Assembly: GCA_033439795.1 (NCBI GenBank)
Contig: JAUTDP010000016.1
Span: 124,001 to 188,000 of the forward strand
Direction of reading: 5' to 3'
Source: Sordaria brevicollis
Taxonomy: Eukaryota > Ascomycota > Sordariomycetes > Sordariales > Sordariaceae
DNA length: 64,000 nucleotides
Shown: piece after piece, positions 56,432 through 64,000 of the stretch
Position numbering within the stretch: the first letter of the stretch is position 1
How the letters are laid out: each line of letters opens with the position of its first letter
Notes under the pieces: model-generated
The model's input: the letters and a program-made list of their open reading frames with translations, nothing else
Databases searched by the model: none
What the model was told of the DNA's origin: nothing
Translations under genes and position numbers: made by a program

Positions 56432-56830
56432 TTACTCGTCCTGGTTAGCTGCGCCGTCCCTCTTCCACCACGCAATCCTATCAATCATATCCGTCGACTG
56501 CTCATCTTCCTTCTCCCCTCCCCGCTTCCACCAGACCGTACGGTTGATCATATCCGTCGTCTGCTCCCCTTCCTTGACCTCCTTTCCTGGCTCCGCCTCA
56601 GCCTCCCTCTTCCACCAAGCAACCCTATTAATCATATCCATCGTCTGCTTATCACCATCCTCCTCCTCCCTTTTCCACCAAATAACCCGATTAATCACAT
56701 CCGTCGTCTGTTCCCCTTCTCCACCCTTGATAACTTCGACATCAGGACCGATGACAGCAACAGGAGGGATAGCGGCTGCTTGAGCGGCGCCGAGGAGGGT
56801 GAGGATGGCGAGGGTTTTGTTGAGTTGCAT
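56432..56830 (-). CDS. Secreted precursor with four Trp-Trp-Lys-Arg repeats (candidate RiPP/KEP precursor)
   Basis: 132 aa, single exon. Residues 1-20 (MQLNKTLAILTLLGAAQAAA) form a classic signal peptide. Four imperfect repeats follow, with consensus T-x-D-(M/V)-I-(N/D)-R-x-x-W-W-K-R; the Lys-Arg pairs are at 53-54, 74-75, 102-103 and 123-124, and acidic spacers separate them. K-R is the Kex2 protease site. One is followed by EAEA, the Ste13-type dipeptide trimming signal known from alpha-factor precursors. The layout (signal peptide, repeated core, Kex2 sites) matches fungal Kex2-processed repeat proteins, among them dikaritin peptide precursors and alpha-pheromones. The known Neurospora alpha-pheromone repeat is different and Cys-containing, so this is not that gene. 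The divergent UstYa neighbour favours a modified-peptide precursor. Product unknown. Confidence 0.85.
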   Translation of the reverse strand: MQLNKTLAILTLLGAAQAAAIPPVAVIGPDVEVIKGGEGEQTTDVINRVIWWKREEEDGDKQTMDMINRVAWWKREAEAEPGKEVKEGEQTTDMINRTVWWKRGGEKEDEQSTDMIDRIAWWKRDGAANQDE

Positions 56831-57640
56831 CTTCGGCGTGCCTTGCGTATGGTATAGTGGTGCTGACGAAGGTGGTATGTAGATCTAGATTGGCTGACGA
56901 TACTAGATGGACTGGATTGGAGCTCGAGTTGAAGGAGGATATAGTGGTGGTGGTGGTGGTGGTGGTGGTGGTAATCTTTTTTGACCGTTGCCTGGGCTGG
57001 AATATCAGTCGGCTTTTATACCTCTACTCAACCAGCTCGTTGTTTCCGACTGGACCTGGATACTCGCAGCTCCCGATTCTCTCTCGTATCTCTGAAACGC
57101 GCAAACATCTTTAGAGTTATCGCACGTGTGCAGGGTCGCCGACGGCATCTGCGACTTGGAAACCGGAAGACTCTTCCTTCAAACAGGAAGGGAAGGTGTT
57201 AAGGACATTCGAAGTCAACATTATGGGTAAATGACACCTTACAATCGAAGACCGACGGTGAGATTCCTTCAGGATCCGAAGTACCCTATCCCATGCCCGG
57301 AACGGTTAGGGCCGAACTTTCCGACGGGGAGGATGACGAAGATGCGCCAAAGGATTGCAGCAGATATTAAGAGAATTCGAATCTTGTACGCCAAAGTGGA
57401 AGGAGGTAAACGGTCGGCAAAGAAGAGTGAGATTTTAGGTCCAACGGGATCGCATGAAGGAAGAGCGTTGAACTCCCGGTGAAAACTCCGGTTGTAACGG
57501 TCCAAGTTGATCTTGGCGGAAGGTTGGAGCTATCGGGTCCTTCTGAAATCTCAACTCGACACGAATGGACACTCTGCTCTCTGGGAATATAGCGAGTGTC
57601 TCGCTCAAGACATCTTTACAACAAACCCAGAGCAAACACC
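56831..57640. promoter_or_regulatory. Bidirectional upstream region between WWKR precursor and UstYa gene
   Basis: 810 bp between two divergent start codons. A GGT microsatellite lies at ~56,946-56,971. No other credible ORF is present. A shared promoter would allow co-expression of precursor and modifying enzyme (inference). Confidence 0.55.
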
Positions 57641-58593
57641 ATGGCTTGGAAAAGCCCATCCGATGCCTCAGATGAAGAGCGCCTCCTTCATGAAACCGAG
57701 CAGGACGACAGCTCGCCAGTCAATGAACCACCAAGCAATAGCCGCCCATCAATACTGCTCTGGCTATCGCTGGCATTGAACGCGACACTTCTCACAGCAT
57801 TGGTGATCAGTTGGATACATCGGGCATCATCACAATGCTCAGGGCGATGCATTCCCAACCCGGTGTACAGTTCGTCACTCTTCCCGACTCTCTTGCATCG
57901 ATCATTTGACTGACAGATGCACTAGCACCCGCCGACGATATTATCTCATACAAAACCGTCATCTTCCACAGTGGTTTGCACCTTGACAGGACCGAATACC
58001 AAGGGTCTTCAGACGAGGTCAATGCCAACTGGGAAGCCCTTTACAACAGTGAGAAGCATCCCCTTCTCCGGTCATCCGAAAATAGAACACATCTAACACT
58101 CGCAGACATGTCCCTCTCCCTCATCCCACCATCCTCCGCCTCCAAACTTCTCAACAAAACCACCCACCTCCCCGGCGACCCTAAATCCTTCGTGATCCAG
58201 CTCTCCGTCTTTCACAACTTCCACTGCCTCAACACTCTGCGCAAGCTCTTGTATCCATCCAAGTACCCCAGTCCCATCCACTCCCAGCACACCGACCGTT
58301 CCCAGCACTCGCACCCACAAGCTTCGTACGAAGAAGAGGTTCTCCACCTAGAACACTGCATCGAAGGCATCCGCCAGTCACTGCAATGCTCAGCAGACAC
58401 CAGCGCCTTATTCTGGGAATGGAGTGAAAGACGCAAAATGATGGTGGGAAACACGGCGACGACGCACACGTGCAAGGACTGGGAAAAGGTCAGGCAGTGG
58501 GGGTTAGAACATCAGACAGGACGGTACTTTGATCCATACGAACGGGTGGAAGGGGCACCGATAAGGGATGATTCTGTGGAGTTTGGTCCTTGA
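57641..58593 (+). CDS. UstYa-family (DUF3328) oxidase-like membrane protein
   Basis: UstYa-type proteins act in fungal ribosomal peptide pathways (ustiloxin, asperipin, phomopsin, victorin), where they carry out oxidative cyclisation of core residues. Exons 57641-57869 and 57926-58593, with a 56-nt intron (GTTCGT donor, CACTAG acceptor). The splice restores VYTPADD, matching the family's Y-(S/T)-P-A. The product is 298 aa. ATG 57,641 has an excellent context (CACCATGG). One membrane helix spans residues ~37-59 after a short cytosolic tail, then a lumenal domain. Both hallmark HxxHC motifs are present: HNFHC at 173-177 and HLEHC at 217-221, followed by the usual A-L-x-W and HTCKDW segments. 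A His/Ser-rich insert (191-210) separates the motifs. Found alone, its role would be open; next to a repeat precursor it suggests peptide modification. Confidence 0.92.
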
Positions 58594-61500
58594 AAGGGTC
58601 CAAGGGTCGTGGTCGTGGGTGAGGTGACAATCGAGAACTTGCCTCCAAAAACGTCGTCATGGCGGTGACGCGCGGTGTGTTGGATGAGGTAACAAGGTGT
58701 GTTTCTGTCTTTCTAATGGATTCATTGGTCGGTGAAGCAATCACTTGATCCCGTCACGCCCAGGAATTTTTCCCTACGCAGCATGTTTCGAGAAGGCGCA
58801 GAATGACGTTGCCTTGCCAGAAAAGTGTAAAAAAAAAAAGAGAAAAACCGTTTGATACTGTGACTCTCCGCTCCGAATCGTCGTTTCTCGGAAACGACAG
58901 TCCGCCGCACTCACTCTGCAGGTACAAACACCGAATATCCCCCATCACCGATATGATCGGCCTCGATATTTGCCTGATGTGGTAGGTGTCGACGTGTGAA
59001 GGACAAGGTTGTCCAACCGTCGATCAGACAACGGACAAGACTGCTGGATCGGCGATGCGCGTGTTGCACTAACAGCTCCTGCGGGTGATTTATGTGAGGA
59101 TTTGTTAGTGTCAAGCACGTGTTGGAGTTGCCACCCTTTTGTTTCAACCGGCGCGAGTCTCTCGTCTTGTCGCCCGTGTTGTTTTTGTTGCGTTTTTCTT
59201 GTGCATCTTTCAGTTCCGCGCGGGAAGAAGAGGGAAAGACGGGTGATGGACCTTATATCGGTCGTCACATTAATGCTGCCATCCGACTTTTCTGAGAGAA
59301 GGTGCCAGCCAAGAAGTGTCAAAATGTCCCAGTTCCACCTTGTCGGAATGGCTGCTTGTTTGTCGTCGTCGATTGAGCTGAAAAAGAAGGATGAGAAGAA
59401 TGATATCGCTTCATCGTCATGGACAGCCGATCTTGCAACACTTCAACGCGATAATGTCAACGTGGTCGCATTGAACCCCTTCGAAGAAATCGATGAATGA
59501 GGAGAAAGAGAGGTGAACCAAGACATCACCAAGAAAATCCCAAAAAGAAACAAGCGCATACTAATCGATAACCTAATCGTCCCCAGCGAAAAATCTAGAC
59601 CAATATGGACCGAGAGAAAGCGATGCCTGCAATGTCAAGAAAGTGCAAGTGCGGGCAGCCGCTGCCTTCTTGCTTTCCCCGACGTCATCCAAAACTGAAT
59701 TTCGGATGCTCTTGCCTTCGCATTCGTTGTTGTTTCCCGTTTCAAATTATTGAGCAAGTAAAAAAGAGGGGAAATTGACAAGAAGGACAAAAAGTCGTCC
59801 AATTACCCCGCTTGTTGAGTTCTTGGTCCTTCCCTTCGGAGCATAAGCCGAGCGACGGGAGGGGAGGAGGTATCTTGAAGTACCTTTGTCGCCTCTTGGT
59901 CTTTCGCAAGAAATGTTTGGAATTTGTCATTGGTGTATACTTGACGAGATGTTCGAACTGTAGCCATTCACAGAACAGTGACAGTGGCTGTTCGTCTTCT
60001 CAGCGCCAACTCAGCTCAGCGACACGACTGCGAGATAACGAAGCGAATTTGCCCTGCGCTGCCACAGCTGACGAGAGATTGAAACGCCGAGTTGTCCATA
60101 TTCTCAGCCTCAAAGAAGGATGATGGCTTATAGCTGATGGCAGCCAGATAACCCTGACCGCAGTGATATCGAGTCGTCCGTCCGCGATAGTTCTGCGCCT
60201 TGAAAATCCCAACTTGGCAAAGAAATCCGGGCCGTCCTTCCCTTCCATATCATCGGCGAGGTCCGTTCCACGCATGCCCGTTCATCAGGCCGGATTGAAG
60301 CTGATGATTTTTGAGTCCCGATATCAGATTGGGTTTTTTAATGTGACAAGACGGTTTGTTCGCGAGTCGAACCTCAGCTCAGCCACTCGACGTGCTCGCA
60401 TTAATTGTTCAGGCACCTGCACCGCTTGAGTGGTATTCATTCGACAGCCACACTGCGGCCTGGAATGCGCCAACCTGAAGATATCGTCGTCCATTTCTGC
60501 GCCTATATCAGTTGCCATGTTCGCCATTTGGGTTACTTGGGTTGGTCCCAATTCGCCCAACCGATACGGGTGTAATCTCCAAAAAAAAAGGAGGATGACA
60601 ATCTTAGCGCCCAGTTGCCCGAATTGCGACACTGCGACCACATTGTGAAGATGCCCTGGAGAAGAGAGATTTCTTTTCACAGCGTCCCGTCTGTGAGTCG
60701 GTGATATTGAAATCCCCCTGGCGATATTGGACGTTTCGATGCTGTCGCTGTCGCTGTCGCTGTCGGGTCACCGCCAAGTACTGTGACCTTCCACTGGGTA
60801 TTCTTCTTGGCTTGTCTCAAGTGTTGTTCACCACGACATCAACAGCATCGTGTAGGTAGTGTACGCGGCAAACCGTAGGTAACGGAGAGAGAGGACAAGG
60901 TCGACGTGGTGATGAATCTTTGGCTGTCCTGACGGGCTGAAGATAGGTAGGTTGAAGAAACATGAACCAGGAACAACCCGTCTCTTCATCCAAGCGTCAA
61001 CCGTCCAAGCCGCAATCCTCAGCAACGGAATCCTCAGAAGGCGGACAGTGGACTGAATAAATTGTTAAGGACCCACTGTTCGCTTAACACCGACCCCAAC
61101 CCTCTCCAGAGTACACAGTGCATTGGATCTTCTCCTTCACACATCGATGTTCATTTCTCTGCTTGTTGTTCAACGGCGACGACGCTGTGAAATTCCAGAC
61201 TTCTTTTCTTGGAACATTTTCATTTCAAAGATGCCCTATACAAAGCTTGTTTGGACCTTCCCGTCGGTCACTCACTCACCGTCCCCAGGTTTTTTACGTC
61301 TTCTGTCTTCACCTCAGCTACTCCTCTCATCAATCAGCTTAAACTCAATCCCATAAAAACTCCGACTTGTTCGTATGGACGGGAGATGTGAAACTGCACT
61401 TGTGCTTCTCACCTTCTTTTTCTAGCAGAAGTCAAACTCTCAACACCGCAATGGTTGGATTTGTGAGGTGCAGGTGCAGTGAGCGGTGTGAGGTGAAAGT

Positions 61501-63365
61501 GGATGTATTCCTGCAGGTACTATTTTGGACACTGTGGAGTTCGACTTAAGCAGTGGGGTAGATGGGAGCTTCATTCGCGCCATTTTCCCTAACACCTTTT
61601 CGGTGGGAGATCACCTCACTGTTAGTACTGTTTCCTTCAAATGATGTGCAATTTGAGAAAAAAGGGCTGGGAGGGAATATTCTTTTCCATGATCGTCGTC
61701 TATGCTCATCATTGTTTTGAGAGAGATAATCTCCCGAAATCGCGAGACATCGAAAGAGTCGATGTCTTCTTTTTCATCACTCGTCGCTCACTCTGAGCTG
61801 GGAATGGCTTCACCCAATTGTACGAAGGAAGACCAATGTAGGTACCAGGAGGTACATTAGCCCAGGGGTCATGTCCAGGCCATGTCCAGGCCATGTCCAT
61901 TCCCAAACGGCTGGCTATTGGTTGCCCTCTACCGTCCCTACTGTCGCCGTCTACCGTCTTCCGACCCGGTAAGCTTTTTGACACTAGAAAAACAAGGTCA
62001 AGGGCTGGCCTCCATTTTAGAGCATGTCAGTGTCTGGAGCTTTCCGCTTTTTGTCGTCTGCCTCAAATGATTCGAGGACGACATGGAGAGTGCTCCGGTA
62101 GTTGGACGAGTATTAATCCACACGGCCTCCCATGATTCTGACTTAATCTTTTCTCTTCTTTATTCATTCCAACGTAATTATCAAGAGAGAAGTTGGGTAG
62201 AAATAACATAACTCGGAGCGTTGATGAGGTTACAGTGGCATTAACATGCACATCTCCATCATCATAGTCTAGCCCAGAGCAGGGACCCACCAACCAACCA
62301 GCAACCAGAACAAGCAGGGCACCCAGGACAGACAAGGAGGAATCTCCCGTCTCTCTTTCTTTTACCGACATCACATCCAATTCCAAGTACATAATCTCAT
62401 TCAGGCCTCTCTCCAACCGAATCGATCGAATCTCGAGACGACTCCAAAAACAGAAGCAAGAGAATTCTACCGAATTTCCATTATAAACCGAGCAGCCCTC
62501 TAGTGCCCTCGTACCACCCATCCATCACAAACAACTCCACTCGAACCCAAGAGGAACCACACCGACCACACCATCAGCGACAACCATAGTAACAAAGCAG
62601 TTGTCGCCATAGCAATACTCCCGTCACTGTTGTTGCTCAGTCGCTGCCCGACAACCTCGACGAATTGACAGTCGCTTTGGAGATACACATCCAAGTTGGT
62701 GTATAAACAGGCCCGTTCGCCGTTTCATCTCTCACATCAACTCGACAAGTTTTCCGTACGTGCGCGCGCGTCCATCAGTACTACATACAACCACCGCCGA
62801 TCAGCAACACATCATCTACCGTCGATCAAATCCGTCACTGCCCCCTTATCTTCACTCTCTTAATCTCCAACGGTTGAGGCGAAAAAAAAGAATAAGGAAA
62901 GAACGCACGGAACGGAATCGGGCGAAAAACATACGACTCAGGTTGTTCAGTTGCGCAAAACATTCGAGCACCTAACCACCAACCTAAACCAACAACTTGA
63001 ACACCAAGCCAAGCTATCCCCAAGCTTGACGCAATCCCCAAATCTTGCCTCACCAATACGTCAGAGCTACACTATTACCAGACGAAGAAAAAAAAAAAAA
63101 AGGACAAAACCACCGAAGGCACCTCGTTCACCTCCGGTCGTTTTACAATTTCAATCAACATTCACAAACAACGTCCGATGATCCGGCCATTTGCGGTTCT
63201 ACCATCATCACCACCATCATCACCATCATACTACAACGCCGTAGTAGTAGCATCCGCATCCGCAACAGTAGCAACATCGGACCTGCCATCACAACCACAC
63301 CTTTTTCGACCACAACAACAACAACCACACCCATAATCTTACTTTCTTCACAACAACAGCAAAAA
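58594..63365. other. Long gene-free region upstream of the last gene
   Basis: 4.8 kb with no ORF that I can support on either strand; frames are short, overlapping and often without ATG. It contains GCTGTC hexamers at ~60,741-60,765, an 11-bp CATGTCCAGGC repeat at ~61,870-61,899, several A-runs, and from ~62,760 an A/C-rich sequence that looks like a long 5' leader. It probably includes the promoter of the 63,366 gene. Confidence 0.5.
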
Positions 63366-64000
63366 ATGAACACCACAACCTTCCACTCCCTCTCCCTCCC
63401 CGAACCCCCCTCCTCCATCTCCTCTCCCCTCTCCTACCCCTACGAGTCCTCGCCCTCATCATCCTCAACCTACATGCACCACCTCCACCACAACCGCGAC
63501 CTCGCCCTCCAAACCTACCTGGCTCTCCACTCCCAGCACGAGTCCCTAATCCAACACCTCGACGAACTCCGCCCCTCTTCTTCCTACAGCAGTATCAGCA
63601 TCAGCAGTATCAGCATCGGAAGCAACCGCAGCCCCTCCACCTCTCCCACCCGCTCCAGCCACGACCACAGCCACAGCCACAGCCACAGCCACTGCGGGCG
63701 CTCCTCCTCCCCCTTGCCTAGGCAACGTCAGCGGTCCAGCGGGTTTGGGCCGGGTAGCGCTATGGCTGCGTCGGCGGCTACTTCTGTCTTTGGCAGCTCT
63801 TCTTCCCTGACGAGTTCGCTGGCGGGAAGTGTTGGTTTGGACGACGAGACGCTCGCCGAGGTGGCGCTAGAAGAAGCAAAGCTGTGCTCGGTGAACGAGG
63901 GGATCAAGCGCACGCTGACGGAACTGCTAAACTGCGAGGCGACGCGGGGGGAGGATAATCGGTTGTTTAGGAGTTGGGTGCAGGGAAGGCTGATGGAGGC
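63366..64000 (+). CDS. Unidentified Ser/His-rich protein, 5' part (runs off the window)
   Basis: Open from ATG 63,366 (AAAAAATGAACACC) to the window end: 211 codons plus two bases. The first ~150 residues are low-complexity: Ser/Pro-rich, then SSISISSISIGS, then DHSHSHSHSHC. The later part is more ordered (DETLAEVALEEAKLCSVNEGIKRTLTELLNC..., then FRSWVQGRLMEA) and predicted helical. That helical segment resembles conserved uncharacterised Sordariomycete proteins with an N-x-G-I-K-R-x-L-T-E-L-L-N-C core (recalled impression, not verified). No function is assigned. A long A/C-rich leader and a 4.8 kb gene-free upstream region suggest a regulated gene (inference). Confidence 0.75.
   Translation, partial: MNTTTFHSLSLPEPPSSISSPLSYPYESSPSSSSTYMHHLHHNRDLALQTYLALHSQHESLIQHLDELRPSSSYSSISISSISIGSNRSPSTSPTRSSHDHSHSHSHSHCGRSSSPLPRQRQRSSGFGPGSAMAASAATSVFGSSSSLTSSLAGSVGLDDETLAEVALEEAKLCSVNEGIKRTLTELLNCEATRGEDNRLFRSWVQGRLME

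Noticed and set aside
59009..59500. 163-codon plus-strand ORF
   Set aside because: Begins with TTG and shows no domain, signal peptide or conserved-looking segment.
62063..62694. Minus-strand ORFs with a hydrophobic segment
   Set aside because: One has an ATG but no family marks, the other begins with TTG; composition is not coding-like. Left as gene-free.
58594..63365. Search for further RiPP enzymes (second UstYa, P450, tyrosinase)
   Set aside because: No HxxHC pair, heme-binding or copper-binding motif noticed on either strand here or in 53,063-55,421.
1..64000. tRNA, 5S rRNA and CRISPR arrays
   Set aside because: No cloverleaf-type B box with acceptor pairing, no Neurospora-type 5S sequence and no regularly spaced palindromic repeats were recognised. 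A dedicated scan was not possible.

Overview
This window looks like chromosomal DNA of a filamentous ascomycete of the Neurospora/Sordaria type. Three things point there. Genes are compact, with short GT-AG introns. Core fungal proteins (Arp2, an Arf6-type GTPase, CDK8/Ssn3, SGF29) are present. A ~32 kb AT-rich block carries repeats whose copies differ by C-to-T and G-to-A transitions, the footprint of repeat-induced point mutation (RIP). Species is inferred, not proven.

Layout. Positions 1-9,955 are ordinary gene-rich DNA: an MFS sugar-porter gene (+), an Asp/Glu/hydantoin racemase-family gene (-), arp2 (+) and the Mediator kinase ssn3/cdk8 (+). Positions ~9,960-41,990 form an AT-rich, RIP-degraded island without an intact gene. 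I resolve it as nested transposon relics: an older interrupted sequence at 10,150-13,198, 20,063-21,220 and from 34,739 on; a Ty3/gypsy element on the minus strand (13,199-20,062; 222-bp LTRs; AAATT target duplication); a 13.5 kb Ty3/gypsy element on the plus strand (21,221-34,738; 623-bp LTRs) with an unusual 4.7 kb region after pol; and a DNA-transposon relic with a KDZ/Plavaka-like transposase around 37-39 kb.

Positions ~41,990-64,000 are gene-rich again: an Arf6-like GTPase (-), the SAGA subunit SGF29 (-), an APC-family permease (+), a glycine-amidinotransferase-like enzyme (-), a small Pro-rich repeat protein (+), a secreted precursor with four Trp-Trp-Lys-Arg repeats (-), a UstYa/DUF3328 protein (+), and the 5' part of an unidentified gene that runs off the end (+).

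The most interesting locus is 55.4-58.6 kb. A signal-peptide protein with four copies of a motif ending W-W-K-R (Kex2-type sites, one followed by EAEA) is transcribed divergently, across an 810-bp shared upstream region, from a UstYa-family oxidase with both HxxHC motifs. This is the minimal layout of a fungal dikaritin-type ribosomal peptide cluster, with Trp-Trp repeats that I do not recognise from a known product. No tRNA, rRNA or CRISPR feature was recognised.
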